A DNA stretch of 64,000 nt from Nibrella viscosa (GCF_039541875.1 NZ_BAABHB010000006.1:62001-126000), one strand, 5' to 3'; positions 9,701-18,177 are shown, numbered from the stretch's first letter. Translations and numbers: made by a program. The notes: generated by a model from the letters alone, not told the origin.

Positions 9701-10002
9701 CCGGCTATGTAACTAACGTAGATACGCAGTGGATCAAGAATGGTTCGTTCCTGCGCGGCCGCAACGTGCTGCTGGGGTATACGTTCCCCAGCCAGGTTAC
9801 CAGCAAGCTGAAGCTGAACCGCCTGCGGGTGTACACCACTGTGCAGAACTTCTTCCTGCTGGTCGAAGATCCTATCGTGGGTGATCCGGAAGTGACGCCG
9901 ACCAACCAGGGTAACGGGAACAGCGCCTTCTCGCAGGGTATGATCTGGCACAACTATCCGAAGCCGACCACCTACATGCTGGGTCTGCAGGTTGGTTTCT
10001 AA
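6757..10002 (+). CDS. SusC/RagA-family TonB-dependent outer-membrane transporter
   Basis: A 1081-residue receptor. After an export signal (about residues 1-45) comes a carboxypeptidase-regulatory-like beta domain (LTGTVKDESGNGLPGVSVVL through LIFSFVGYLSQEVVVG). Next are a linker with EEVVIIGYGTARKSDLTGSV, a plug domain (NLAGRMPGVQVNTNSGRPGG, TIRVRGFSSINSSNNPLYVV, IEVLKDASSTAIYGARGANG) and a long beta barrel ending in an aromatic strand (TYMLGLQVGF). It forms a complex with the SusD-like lipoprotein encoded 32 bases downstream and imports an oligomeric nutrient with TonB energy. No sugar-cleaving genes, sigma/FecR pair or sensor adjoins the pair, so the substrate cannot be predicted. Confidence 0.97.
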   Translation: MQNPLLSQHWLRTNAFGVRNLRTTGTLLLPALFCVSLSVAAPAPSTFPAENPARVVADRDLTGTVKDESGNGLPGVSVVLKGTTRGTSTDADGRYRLSVPDGGGTLIFSFVGYLSQEVVVGNRTSLDLVLRPDNKMLEEVVIIGYGTARKSDLTGSVASVKADQLMERPAPSLAQNLAGRMPGVQVNTNSGRPGGRTTIRVRGFSSINSSNNPLYVVDGVMLPQGTLNQFSSAIDYINPNDIVSIEVLKDASSTAIYGARGANGVILVTTKKGKAGDGQVTYNSDFSVNTIGPNRPRVLNAQQYLDTEMLAWKNMAKYDPAGWAAGRWAYLDPIARRKDFASRYPGVFDANLNPLHDTDWFKETTQNKLSQNHQLGFSGGNERTQYSLSLGYRDDQGLIKTSYMKRYSGRFTIDDQVKKWLKIGGTLSYNNQSENLVDINDAVARQIVEDFPFLPVRYQDGTYANNRDYPFAEGTMSSYHRLMGRKYILNTQTTLGSMYSNINLAKGLEMRTVFGINVLTQENNQSQTRTLNIGGNGNASTSNYKESFWSLENYLTYNKQFANIHSINAVAGISWQETNTFSMSASVNNFATDYFGFNNLGAGATNPNVGSGASRFAFNSYFGRVNYTLMDKYLFTFTGRADGSSKFGANHKFAFFPSAAVAWRVSEEPFLKDISAISNLKVRASYGLTGNSEIPPYSSLALLSSNYSAVYNEARVGGTGISRLANPDLRWEKTAQTDVGVELGLFNGRVTLEADYYYRKTTDMLLDAPVPQTSGYATIRKNIGSMQNQGIELGLNTVNINTGRFQWNTNFNISMNRNKVLSLATPADIFNVGGPNFTNPTNIIRVGEPVGSFWGLTRVGVWSEAEREEAAKFRSYRNGLTILPGDIKYLDVNGDYAITDADRSIIGNGSPKGWGALTNTFKFGNLDATLELQYMYGNDVMLMNLHPSEDRQALANSYTSVLNAWTPQNQNTMIAEIRDTRAGYVTNVDTQWIKNGSFLRGRNVLLGYTFPSQVTSKLKLNRLRVYTTVQNFFLLVEDPIVGDPEVTPTNQGNGNSAFSQGMIWHNYPKPTTYMLGLQVGF

Positions 10003-10034
10003 TTCAACTCCTAATCCTTAAAGTGACTGTTATT

Positions 10035-11597
10035 ATGAATTATAAAGTGATAAAAAAAGTAAGTAAGGCGATGATGGTGGGGGCTATGCTGATGAGTCCC
10101 TTCGGCTGCTCCGACTTTCTGAATGAGCAGGCACCTTCTAACCTGACGCCCGATAACTTTTATACCATTCCGGACCATGCCGAAGCGGCCCTGGCCTCCG
10201 TGTACGCCGACCTGCGGTTCTACGGCGGGGGGGCCGGCATCTTCTCGTCGAACTGGCAGTTGCTGGAGGCCCTCACCGGTACCTCTACCACCGAAACCGC
10301 CCAGAACTCCGATCTCAACAACCTCTACAGTCTGGTTCACGACGGTTTTACCGCTCATGTGGTTAACTACTGGAACGGCTTGTTCAAAGTGATTTCGCAG
10401 GCCAACCAGGTGATTGACCGGGTGCCGCCGATCAATCCGATGCCTGAAGCGCAGAAAAAGAAAATTCTGGGTGAAGCCCGGTACCTGAGAGCGCAGGCTT
10501 ATTTTACCGCTGTGCAGTTGTGGGGTGATATTCCGCTAATTACCAAGCCGCAGACCGCCGGTTCTGAAGACTTCCTGCCGAAGCGTGCCAACAAAGAGGA
10601 GGTGTATAAGCTGATTGTAGATGATCTGTTGGCCGCCGAAGCTGCCGGTCTGCCCTGGATGGACGTTAGTGGCCGGGTTACGCTGGCCGCTGCCAAAACC
10701 CTGCTGGCTAAGGTGTATCTGACTATGGCGGGCTTCCCGCTGAACAAAGGCGCATCACATTACAAGCTGGCGGCCGACAAAGCCTTTGAGGTGATCACCT
10801 ACGCCAACGCCAACCCCGGGGTTATCAACCTGTTCACAAACTACGAGGACCTGCACCGCGAGGCTACCGAAAACCGGGTGGAGCATCTGTTTATGCTGCA
10901 ATACCACGCCACGGTGGCGGGTAACCCAATGGATAACTATTTCCCGAACTTTAAGCCGGTAACCTTTAACGGACCGGGTGGTACGGGTAGCTCGGTACCG
11001 ACATTAACGTTCTACAATTCGTACGAGAAAGGTGATTTGCGGGCTAAGAATCAGGAAGGGTTCTTCTATACCAGCTACTTCACCAACGGCAGTGGCGCTC
11101 CGTTCGAGTTGGGCGCTCCGTATGTATTCAAGCACTTTAACCGGCTGGCGCTGGGTACCGCCGGTGCACCGGGTACCCGCCAGAATCACCTGAACGTGCC
11201 CGTGATTCGCTACGCCGAAACGCTGCTGATCTACGCCGAAGCGCAGAACGAAGTAGGTGGTCCGACCGCAGACGCGTATGCTGCCCTGAAGCGCATCCGC
11301 GACCGGGCTCAGCTGACCACGCCGGCCCTGGGCACGTTCAGCCAGACCACCTTCCGCGAGGCCGTATGGCGCGAGCGCTGGCATGAACTCGCCTACGAAG
11401 GCATCACCTGGTTCGACATGGTGCGGCTGCGCAAAGTGTATAATGAAAAAACGAATGGGTTCGACAACTTTGTGGGTCACATCAACCTGAGCTCTAATCA
11501 GCCACTCCAGGAGAAGCACCTGCTGCTGCCGCTGCCGAAGCCGGAGATGCTGAACAACCCGAACCTGACACCCCAGAATCCGGGTTATCCGAACTAA
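10035..11597 (+). CDS. SusD/RagB-family nutrient-binding surface lipoprotein
   Basis: A 520-residue partner of the upstream SusC protein. Start is the ATG at 10035 (MNYKVIKKVSK); the GTG at 10023 only adds four residues. The lipoprotein signal ends in SPFGC, so Cys25 should be lipidated. SusD features include the N-terminal DFLNEQAPSNLTPDNFYT and the TPR-like helices (ILGEARYLRAQAYFTAVQLW, VPVIRYAETLLIYAEAQNE). The C-terminal RERWHELAYEGITWFDMVRL ends with a LPLPKPEMLNNPNL tail. It caps the ligand cavity of the SusC barrel. A perfect bidirectional terminator follows 13 bases after the stop. Confidence 0.96.
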   Translation: MNYKVIKKVSKAMMVGAMLMSPFGCSDFLNEQAPSNLTPDNFYTIPDHAEAALASVYADLRFYGGGAGIFSSNWQLLEALTGTSTTETAQNSDLNNLYSLVHDGFTAHVVNYWNGLFKVISQANQVIDRVPPINPMPEAQKKKILGEARYLRAQAYFTAVQLWGDIPLITKPQTAGSEDFLPKRANKEEVYKLIVDDLLAAEAAGLPWMDVSGRVTLAAAKTLLAKVYLTMAGFPLNKGASHYKLAADKAFEVITYANANPGVINLFTNYEDLHREATENRVEHLFMLQYHATVAGNPMDNYFPNFKPVTFNGPGGTGSSVPTLTFYNSYEKGDLRAKNQEGFFYTSYFTNGSGAPFELGAPYVFKHFNRLALGTAGAPGTRQNHLNVPVIRYAETLLIYAEAQNEVGGPTADAYAALKRIRDRAQLTTPALGTFSQTTFREAVWRERWHELAYEGITWFDMVRLRKVYNEKTNGFDNFVGHINLSSNQPLQEKHLLLPLPKPEMLNNPNLTPQNPGYPN

Positions 11598-11610
11598 ACT
11601 GTTTTAACCC

Positions 11611-11655
11611 CTCACAAAAAAGCCCAGCCTGTAACAGGCTGGGCTTTTTTGTGAG
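11611..11655. terminator. Bidirectional intrinsic terminator between susD-like gene and menC
   Basis: A 45-base fully self-complementary palindrome with core AAGCCCAGCCTG / CAGGCTGGGCTT, flanked by A6 on the left and T6 on the right, so the hairpin ends in a U-tract on both strands. It serves the convergent genes ending at 11597 (+) and 11668 (-). Confidence 0.95.
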
Positions 11656-11667
11656 GGTGTGTACGGA

Positions 11668-12774
11668 TTACCCCCGAAACAGCCCTTCTTCCTGAAGCAG
11701 GCTTAGGTTCCAGGGATGAGCGAGGTCATAACAGAGCTGACCATGTTCTATCCGGAGGGGGCTTTCAAAATTATTATGATAGAGTTGCCCGGTACCCAGG
11801 CCTTGCGGCAGGGTATTCCGAAGTTGAGCCGTATACTGGGCAATGGCGTTCAGGCCGATGCTGGATTCGAGGGCGGAGGTGATCCACCAGCCGATGTTGA
11901 GCCGGCCGGCCAGCTCGATCCACTCGTCGCAGTGCCGAAGCCCACCCAGCAGTGTCGGTTTCAAAACAATATACTGGGGCTGGATCTTTTTTAGCAGCCT
12001 GAACTTATCCACGTATTCCATATGGCCGATCAGCTCTTCATCCAGCGCAATAGGCACCGGAGTATGGCGGCAAAGCTCGGCCAGGATGTCGGGCTGATTA
12101 GCCCGAATGGGCTGTTCTATGGCATGTAGCTGGAAATTAGCCAATCGTTCAAGCTTCGGCATGACCTCATCGGGCGAGAAAGCCCCGTTGGCATCTACCC
12201 GAAGGGTGATCTGTTCCGGGGAAAAGCGGGACCGGATATAAGCCAGCAACTCACATTCCTGCTCGAAATCAATAGCCCCGATTTTCAGCTTTAGGGTGGT
12301 ATACCCTTCCGCGAGTTTCTCCTCGATCTGCCGGCGCATAAACTCGCGGTTGCCCATCCAGATCAGGCCGTTGATGGGGATGGTACGCTGACCACGGGCA
12401 AATTCGTTTGAATAAATAATCCGGTGCCCCCCCGACAGGTAATCGAGCATGGCCGTTTCAAACCCGAACAGAATGCTGGGAAACTGCTGGCTGATTAACT
12501 GGTTCAGGATTATGGGTACATTGAACGGAAAGAGCTGCAGATCCAGCTTATTGAAATACTGGCAGATCTGCCCCAGTTGCTCTTCAAAATCCGGCCGGTC
12601 GTCGAGACTCAGGCCTTTGAGCGGGCCGCACTCGCCATAACCGGCTACCGACATATCATCGTCGTTGGCGATCCGGATAATGTACGAATCTTTCTGGGTG
12701 AGGGTCCCGCGCGATGTACCTGCTTCAAATCGAAAGTGCAGCGTGTATTTCAGGTAGTCGGCGCGAAGACTCAT
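11668..12774 (-). CDS. menC: o-Succinylbenzoate synthase (enolase superfamily)
   Basis: A 368-residue enolase-superfamily enzyme of the muconate-lactonising/MenC branch; it dehydrates SHCHC to o-succinylbenzoate in menaquinone synthesis. Catalytic features by position: the KxK pair in TTLKLKIG (Lys162, Lys164), metal ligands Asp194 (LRVDANG), Glu220 (AIEQP) and Asp245 (IALDEE), and the opposite-face Lys272 in IVLKPTLLGG. The N-terminal capping domain holds GYGECGPLKGLS. The short MenC-like length and Bacteroidetes style favour MenC over dipeptide epimerase, but no other men gene is in view, so some doubt remains. It is divergent from lpxK. Confidence 0.88.
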   Translation of the reverse strand: MSLRADYLKYTLHFRFEAGTSRGTLTQKDSYIIRIANDDDMSVAGYGECGPLKGLSLDDRPDFEEQLGQICQYFNKLDLQLFPFNVPIILNQLISQQFPSILFGFETAMLDYLSGGHRIIYSNEFARGQRTIPINGLIWMGNREFMRRQIEEKLAEGYTTLKLKIGAIDFEQECELLAYIRSRFSPEQITLRVDANGAFSPDEVMPKLERLANFQLHAIEQPIRANQPDILAELCRHTPVPIALDEELIGHMEYVDKFRLLKKIQPQYIVLKPTLLGGLRHCDEWIELAGRLNIGWWITSALESSIGLNAIAQYTAQLRNTLPQGLGTGQLYHNNFESPLRIEHGQLCYDLAHPWNLSLLQEEGLFRG

Positions 12775-12815
12775 ACAAGGAAGTACCGTAGAACGGTTTA
12801 GGATTTAAAAAACGC

Positions 12816-12823
12816 TAAATTTG
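12816..12823 (+). promoter_or_regulatory. Bacteroidetes-type -7 promoter element for lpxK
   Basis: TAAATTTG matches TAnnTTTG and lies 46 bases before the proposed lpxK start, in the 95-base divergent gap with menC. The -33 box is not clear. Confidence 0.45.
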
Positions 12824-12869
12824 GACACTAAGTAAAGAAACTATTACGAAAATATTACCAGCTTATTTT

Positions 12870-13892
12870 TTGACTTATCCCTTCCTTCGTCCCTTCGGTG
12901 CTTTCTATGGGTTACTTACAGATGTACGTAACCATCTGTATACTAAACGGTTTATACGGTCGTTTCGCCCGGCGCAATACTGCATAAATATTGGTAATCT
13001 GACAGTTGGCGGTACAGGAAAAACGCCGATGGCTGAATACCTGATCCGGCAACTGGCGGAGGGGCATCGGCTGGCTGTGCTGAGCCGTGGCTACGGTCGC
13101 CGGACGAAGGGATTCCGGATTGCCGGACCAGCAGATACCGCCGAAACCCTGGGCGACGAGCCGTTGCAAGTATACCAAAAATTTGGCAGAACCGTCACCG
13201 TATGCGTTGGCGAACAGCGGGCAGGAGCATTGGCGCAGTTACAGGTGCTGCGGCCGGATATTGATACGGTCATTCTGGATGATGCCTTTCAGCACCGCGC
13301 GGTAGAGGCCCATGTCAATCTGCTGCTGAACGATTACAACCGGCCGTTTTACGCCGATCATCCGTTTCCGGCCGGCCGGCTGCGCGAACGGCGGCACGGT
13401 GCCCGCCGGGCCGATGCCGTGATCGTTACCAAATGTCCGGACAACCTGCCAAATTCGGATCAGCAATTGATTGCCGCCCGGATTCAACGCTACACCCGGC
13501 CCGGAACGTCGGTATTCTTTGCCGGTCTGCGGTACGAGGCCCCGGTAGCCTACGCCAATAACCAGCCGAACAACACCATACGGGAGGTGGTGCTGGTTTC
13601 CGGAATTGCCAGTGTGGTCAGCCTGGAAACGTACGTACGCCAGCAGTTTACCCTGATCCGACATCTGACATTTGGCGACCACCACGCGTATACACTGTCG
13701 GACCTGGCGGAAATCCGGCAGGCTTGTCCGCCGGGAGCAGCCATTCTGACTACCGAGAAAGACCGGGTAAAGCTCAACGCTCTACTAACCGCAGAAGAGC
13801 GTGCCACCCTACCGTTCTATTACCTGCCGGTAGCGGTATACTTTCTGAACCGGGAGGAAGAGTTGCTAAGCCTGCTGACTGTTGCCGGTTGA
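12870..13892 (+). CDS. lpxK: Tetraacyldisaccharide 4'-kinase (lipid A synthesis), TTG start
   Basis: LpxK phosphorylates the 4' position of the lipid A disaccharide at the inner membrane. The 340-residue length fits. Seen are the N-terminal membrane-associated helix (FGAFYGLLTDVRNHLYTKRF), the shifted P-loop GNLTVGGTGKTP (42-53), LSRGYGRRTKGF, LGDEPLQVYQKFG, VILDDAFQHRAV, LPAGRLRE-like FPAGRLRERRHGARRADAVI, and the late HHAYTLSDL and TTEKDRVKL motifs. No ATG is available upstream of the P-loop at the right place. The frame is open back to a TAA at 12816, so TTG at 12870 is the best start. Confidence 0.93.
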   Translation: MTYPFLRPFGAFYGLLTDVRNHLYTKRFIRSFRPAQYCINIGNLTVGGTGKTPMAEYLIRQLAEGHRLAVLSRGYGRRTKGFRIAGPADTAETLGDEPLQVYQKFGRTVTVCVGEQRAGALAQLQVLRPDIDTVILDDAFQHRAVEAHVNLLLNDYNRPFYADHPFPAGRLRERRHGARRADAVIVTKCPDNLPNSDQQLIAARIQRYTRPGTSVFFAGLRYEAPVAYANNQPNNTIREVVLVSGIASVVSLETYVRQQFTLIRHLTFGDHHAYTLSDLAEIRQACPPGAAILTTEKDRVKLNALLTAEERATLPFYYLPVAVYFLNREEELLSLLTVAG

Positions 13893-14037
13893 ATATGAAC
13901 GCATACCTACTTCCGATGAGTTGACTTCAAGGCTGCCATGATTTTGCACCTGTTTCTCCGTACAAACGATTTATTAATCAAAAAGAATATGTAAACTTCT
14001 GACAAACAAATCTGTACCAGGTTTATAAGCCTATCGT

Positions 14038-16014
14038 ATGCGCTTCCGGTTCATTATGCTCTTTATCGTCGTCAGCCTCTGCGCCGGCCGTCTTCACGCA
14101 AGTCAACCGGTAATTCTCAGCCCGGGACACGCCAAATACATCATTGGACGACACGTTGAATTTTTGCCTGATTCGCTGAATAACCTGACCCTGGAAGATG
14201 TACAAAAGCCCGCCATGGCCCAACAATTTCATGCCAATCTGGGGGAAGTACCAAATTTGGTCTCGGCAAATTGCCGTTACTGGTTTCGGTTTCGGGTGTC
14301 AAGTCGGGATTTTCGGCCGGAAAGCCGGCATTACCTGGAGATTGCCTTCGGTAATATAAAAGAAATTAACCTGTATATAATTGACCGGAACGGACGAGCT
14401 CATCCTTTCCAGGCTGGAGATCAATTTGGAAGTGCCAGTCGGCTCATTTCGTTTAATACCTATGTTTTCCCGCTTCCACTTCAACCGGGTGACTGGTACA
14501 CCGTGTATATCCGGATTGATAACCGGCAGCTTCACAATTATTTTCCGTTGATAATCTGGGAAGAAAGTCAGTTTCAGAAATACGCCCAAACGGCAGCGTT
14601 ACTGTGGGGGGGGTACTGGGGGGTTTTGATACTGATGTTTCTTTACCACATTATTATTTTTCTGTTTACCCACATTGTCAATTACCTGTATCTGGGGTTT
14701 TATTTATTGTCGTACATATTTTATGAAGCGTGCCGTGGCAGTAATCTGGGTATCCGGTATCTGTGGCCGGATGTTGTCTGGCTGGCCGAACATGGTCTGG
14801 GGCTGTTTTCACTGGGTGTTTTTGTGACATTTGTTGTTTTTTATTCCAGAGTACTCAACCTGCGGGTTGCTACGCCACGCCTGTATCGTACGTTATGGGC
14901 TTTATGCAGTCTGAGCTCCATGCTTGTGATTATCAATCTGCTGGAAGTATTTCCGCTGTCCCTACAGTTTGTTGCCCTGATGAGTTCCTGTCCCTTGGTG
15001 GTTGGGATGTTTGCTGCCGGTGTGCTGACCTGGCGGCAAGGTCAATTGGCGTCCCGGTTTTACGTGCTGGCGTCTATGTGTTATGCCTTCGGGTTTATCC
15101 TCTTTGTGCTGAATCGGGTTGGCATTATTCCCGGTATGAGTTTTCTGACCCATTACTCGCAGAATATAGGCTCGCTGCTGGAATTCATATTCATGTCTGT
15201 AGGGTTAGCGGCCTATATCCGGAACGAACGCCTGGTGCGCCGGTCTATCGAACGTCAGCGGGAGATAGCCGCTATGGCTGCGTATGAACAGCAGATCCGG
15301 AAAAAGGTCGAAATGGAAGAAGCGCTCATGGCCGGCCAGATTCAGGAGCGACGGCGGGTGGCCGACGAACTGCACGACCAACTGGGCAGCGTACTCTTTA
15401 GTATTCGAACCCGCCTGGGCGAACTGAAAACCGCCGACAAGCAACCCGCTATCGACCGGAACGCGTTGCATTCGCTGCTGCAGTCGGTGCAGGATGCCTA
15501 CGACGACATCCGACTCATTGCCCATAACTTCTGGCCGACGGAGCTGGAGGAACGGGGGTTAGGAAGCAGTCTAAACAAATTGACCAGTAGCCTGAACCGG
15601 GCCGGTAAAACCAGTTTTGTGTTACAGCTAAGCGGGAAAGAAGATCAGCTCAACCGATCGGCAAAATTTCATGTTTACTGTGTTTGCCTGGAATTGGTTA
15701 CCAATATCCTAAAGCATGCTCAGGCGAGTGAAGCCACTATTCGGTTTACGGTTGACGACACCCGCCGATGGCTGAAACTCAGTGTTCGGGACGATGGTGC
15801 CGGTTTTGATCCGGATCTGATGCCATCGGGTAAAGGGCTGCGCAGTATTCAGGAACGAGTAAATCTGTTGAACGGCACTGTGTTTATTTCCAGTTTGCCG
15901 GAGGGAGGGGGTACATGGGTCCAAATTCAGATTCCGATTGACATGCCGGATTTTACAGCCCTGGTGCCTGGTCAGAAACCAAATGGGCCGGTACCGTTTC
16001 CGGTCTTATCCTGA
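14038..16014 (+). CDS. 7TMR-DISM sensor histidine kinase (NarX/DegS-type kinase core)
   Basis: A 658-residue membrane sensor. A signal peptide (1-20) is followed by an extracytoplasmic 7TMR-DISMED2-like beta domain (about 25-170, with NCRYWFRFRVSS and HYLEIAFGNIKEINLYI). Seven transmembrane helices cover about 180-400, then a coiled coil (about 400-440). The HisKA_3 dimer region RRRVADELHDQLGSVLFSIR carries the phosphorylatable His446. The HATPase domain shows the N box (CLELVTNILKHAQ), G1 (RDDGAGFD) and G2 (GKGLRSIQERV). Kinases of this class signal to LuxR-type regulators, and one lies convergent at 16037-16696, its 3' end only 22 bases away. The ligand is unknown. Confidence 0.93.
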   Translation: MRFRFIMLFIVVSLCAGRLHASQPVILSPGHAKYIIGRHVEFLPDSLNNLTLEDVQKPAMAQQFHANLGEVPNLVSANCRYWFRFRVSSRDFRPESRHYLEIAFGNIKEINLYIIDRNGRAHPFQAGDQFGSASRLISFNTYVFPLPLQPGDWYTVYIRIDNRQLHNYFPLIIWEESQFQKYAQTAALLWGGYWGVLILMFLYHIIIFLFTHIVNYLYLGFYLLSYIFYEACRGSNLGIRYLWPDVVWLAEHGLGLFSLGVFVTFVVFYSRVLNLRVATPRLYRTLWALCSLSSMLVIINLLEVFPLSLQFVALMSSCPLVVGMFAAGVLTWRQGQLASRFYVLASMCYAFGFILFVLNRVGIIPGMSFLTHYSQNIGSLLEFIFMSVGLAAYIRNERLVRRSIERQREIAAMAAYEQQIRKKVEMEEALMAGQIQERRRVADELHDQLGSVLFSIRTRLGELKTADKQPAIDRNALHSLLQSVQDAYDDIRLIAHNFWPTELEERGLGSSLNKLTSSLNRAGKTSFVLQLSGKEDQLNRSAKFHVYCVCLELVTNILKHAQASEATIRFTVDDTRRWLKLSVRDDGAGFDPDLMPSGKGLRSIQERVNLLNGTVFISSLPEGGGTWVQIQIPIDMPDFTALVPGQKPNGPVPFPVLS

Positions 16015-16036
16015 GGCTTTGCTGATGGTACCGGTA

Positions 16037-16696
16037 TTATACCAAACCATTGCGGATGGCAAAGTTGGCCAGCCCGACTATACTTTTCACCTTCAGCTTC
16101 TGAATCATATTCCGGCGATGGGTATCTACGGTAGCTTCACTGATAATCAGCTTGTCGGCAATTTCGGCGGTGGTGTATTCCTGGGCAATCAAGCGCAGGA
16201 CTTCAATTTCCCGGGCGGTTAGCTGCCTGATCTGTTCAGGTTGTCGCTCTTCCTGAGATTCTACGAACGTCCGCAGCACTTCCTGACTCATAAACGGCCG
16301 GTCGTCGCGCATTACTTCATAGATCGCTTTTCGGAACAAATCGACATCCTGACTTTTGAACAGATAACCCGATACGCCCAGCCTGACAGCGGCATGAATG
16401 TCGCTGGGATCTTCCGACATACTGAGGATAAGGACTTTAGTCTTGGGCGATAGGGCACGTAACTGCACCACAAACTCCAGGCCGCTAATGCCCCGGCGCA
16501 TACGCAGGTCGGCCACCACCACATCTACCAGCGGTTCTTTGCCGGCTCCTTTCCTGAAAAACTGCAGAGCCTCTTCGCCTTTAGTAAAAACCGCTTCTAT
16601 GTCAATCTGTGGATCGTCGCGCAATAAACTTAACAGGCCGTCTATGACTACTTTATGATCGTCGAGCAGTAGTACTTTTATTTTACCTTTTACCAT
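16037..16696 (-). CDS. NarL/LuxR-family response regulator
   Basis: A 219-residue regulator; the ATG at 16696 (MVKGKIKVLLLDDHKVVIDG) gives the standard N-terminus and is preferred over the upstream in-frame ATG at 16732. The receiver domain has the acidic pair DD at 12-13, the phospho-acceptor Asp63 (VVVADLRMRRG), Ser in LILSMSE and Lys in YLFKSQD. The LuxR HTH at the C-terminus is LTAREIEVLRLIAQEYTTAE and ATVDTHRRNMIQKLKVKS. It is the likely partner of the 7TMR-DISM kinase (14038-16014), although the two genes are convergent and therefore transcribed separately. Confidence 0.94.
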   Translation of the reverse strand: MVKGKIKVLLLDDHKVVIDGLLSLLRDDPQIDIEAVFTKGEEALQFFRKGAGKEPLVDVVVADLRMRRGISGLEFVVQLRALSPKTKVLILSMSEDPSDIHAAVRLGVSGYLFKSQDVDLFRKAIYEVMRDDRPFMSQEVLRTFVESQEERQPEQIRQLTAREIEVLRLIAQEYTTAEIADKLIISEATVDTHRRNMIQKLKVKSIVGLANFAIRNGLV

Positions 16697-16809
16697 TAAA
16701 TATGCAATCAGGGCTTCTTTGTATACATGCATTCAAAAGTAGCGAAACCCAATGATAACTTTTTATACTGATCGCAATAGATGGTTGAAAATTATCAACC
16801 CCTGCGAAC

Positions 16810-17418
16810 ATGTTACAGACACAGTTACTTCGAACACCGGCGGACCTCCAGCAATTTGTTACGATTTACCACCTACGTAGCCAGGGAATCAGCGTTGATC
16901 CGGTATTTCTGGAGCGGGCAACGGTCCGGGTTTTTCTGGATCAGAACCAGCCGGGGGAATGGATTGCGGGCTATTTTGTGAACGCCAATCCTCCGCACCG
17001 CTATTTCTCGGTCCTTCCGGCCGACTGCAAGCTGCGGTTGCTTCAGGAAAAGGCAATAGCGGAAGAAGATGTGGCCGAAATCGGCGCTATCTGGATGGAT
17101 GTCAAAGCGCTGGGCCGGCTTGGTCGCTGGATGGTGTACCTGTTTATGCTGGCCGACGCCTACGCAACCAACCGGCCTTACCTCATTGGGGGCACGGTAC
17201 ACATGCAGCTTCGCGATTTTCAGATGCAGGTTATGAAGCACCCGTTGTTTGAAGGCGATGTAGAAGTGGCGGGGCAGATTCACCATATTTGGGAGTACTA
17301 CACTAACCGCGACGAGTTGTGGTTCGATTTTCTGAACTTCACCGTACCCGAAATGCGCCGGTACGTAACCCGTGAAACCATTCCGTTCAACCTGGCTCCA
17401 TTTTGCCGAAGTGCGTGA
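16810..17418 (+). CDS. Unknown protein of 202 residues
   Basis: A soluble protein with no signal peptide or membrane helix. Patches include RVFLDQNQPGEWIAGYFVNA, RYFSVLPADCKLRLLQEKAI and IGAIWMDVKALGRLGRWMVY. The strand-turn-strand beginning and the conserved-looking helix suggest an alpha/beta fold reminiscent of GNAT proteins, but I cannot find an acetyl-CoA motif. Codon use resembles its neighbours and the reading frame is intact, so it is a real gene. A strong hairpin follows 26 bases after its stop and may end its transcript before the sigma factor gene. Confidence 0.7.
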   Translation: MLQTQLLRTPADLQQFVTIYHLRSQGISVDPVFLERATVRVFLDQNQPGEWIAGYFVNANPPHRYFSVLPADCKLRLLQEKAIAEEDVAEIGAIWMDVKALGRLGRWMVYLFMLADAYATNRPYLIGGTVHMQLRDFQMQVMKHPLFEGDVEVAGQIHHIWEYYTNRDELWFDFLNFTVPEMRRYVTRETIPFNLAPFCRSA

Positions 17419-17443
17419 CCGAGTCCATTCTATGTTTCGCTAT

Positions 17444-17485
17444 AAGAGAGATTTTAGTAGCTTTAAGCGCTACTTGATCTCTCTT
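17444..17485 (+). repeat. Strong two-part hairpin just before the sigma factor gene
   Basis: AAGAGAGAT (17444-17452) pairs with ATCTCTCTT (17477-17485), and inside it AGTAGC (17456-17461) pairs with GCTACT (17469-17474), leaving a 7-base apical loop. It lies 14 bases upstream of the ATG at 17500. It may be a terminator-like end of the upstream gene (no strict T-tract follows, only CTGTTTT) or a 5'-UTR structure controlling the sigma factor. Confidence 0.6.
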
Positions 17486-17499
17486 CTGTCATCTGTTTT

Positions 17500-18177
17500 A
17501 TGTTTAGTCCTTTACGGAAATCTTTTTCAACCGGTTCTGTTGATCCCTGTCAGGCTTTTGAAACAAACCCCCTGGTGTTCTGTCAACAGTTAGTTCGGGA
17601 AAATCCGCGCGACGAATCGGCCTGGACTTGTCTGATCAAACGCCTGCACAAGCTTTTTGTCAAACACGCGCTCAGCTACGGCACCAGTCCGGAAGCGATT
17701 CAGGATCTGATTCAGGAGAGTCTGGTGCAGTTTATGGATGATATCCGGTCCGGAAAATTTATTTGTCAGGGGTATAAACCCATCGGTTACGTGGGAACTA
17801 TCTGTATAAACAAGTGGCGGGGGTGGTGGAAAAAGCAGCAGAAAGAAACCACCCGCCGGGTCGACTGGGATTCGCTGTTCCGGGAATTTGACGATGACCA
17901 GGCCGGCCCGCCCCCGGGCATGGCCGAGGAACCCGATGAGCCCCATGAGGAAGATCTGTGCCGCCGGCAGGCTGCCCGAAAAGCGTATGAAACACTGACG
18001 CCGGTGCAGAAGAAATTGATGTGGGAGCATTATGTGAATGGTCTTAAACTAACGGATTTCGAGCAAATGGAAGAGAAGGGAGAGGGTTACGGAAAACTCC
18101 TCCATTACCGGGCTAAACGGGAATTTACAAGGCTGTTTCAGCAATTTTATAACGACTGCCGGTCATGGAAGAATTAA
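17500..18177 (+). CDS. ECF-like RNA polymerase sigma factor
   Basis: A 225-residue sigma-70 family protein. Region 2 is recognisable in VKHALSYGTSPEAIQDLIQE through DIRSGKFICQGYKPIGYVGT and INKWRGWWKKQQKETTRR (core binding and -10 recognition). An acidic, Pro-rich linker follows (DDDQAGPPPGMAEEPDEPHE), then region 4 (YETLTPVQKKLMWEHYVNGL and later YRAKREFTRLFQQFY). Its stop overlaps the next gene by 13 bases, a layout typical of sigma/anti-sigma pairs coupled by translation. In Cytophagales such pairs often precede caspase, CHAT or other peptidase genes; here the next gene is a C1 peptidase. It probably directs the local protease regulon, but that is inference. Confidence 0.85.
   Translation: MFSPLRKSFSTGSVDPCQAFETNPLVFCQQLVRENPRDESAWTCLIKRLHKLFVKHALSYGTSPEAIQDLIQESLVQFMDDIRSGKFICQGYKPIGYVGTICINKWRGWWKKQQKETTRRVDWDSLFREFDDDQAGPPPGMAEEPDEPHEEDLCRRQAARKAYETLTPVQKKLMWEHYVNGLKLTDFEQMEEKGEGYGKLLHYRAKREFTRLFQQFYNDCRSWKN

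Noticed and set aside
9322..9951. Minus-strand frame of 209 codons inside the SusC-like gene
   Set aside because: Shadow of the barrel-coding sequence.
6757..11597. SusC/SusD pair as part of a polysaccharide utilisation locus with the GH140 enzyme or the HTCS
   Set aside because: The glycosidase is on the other strand with two unrelated genes between, and the HTCS is 46 kb away; no shared unit is visible.
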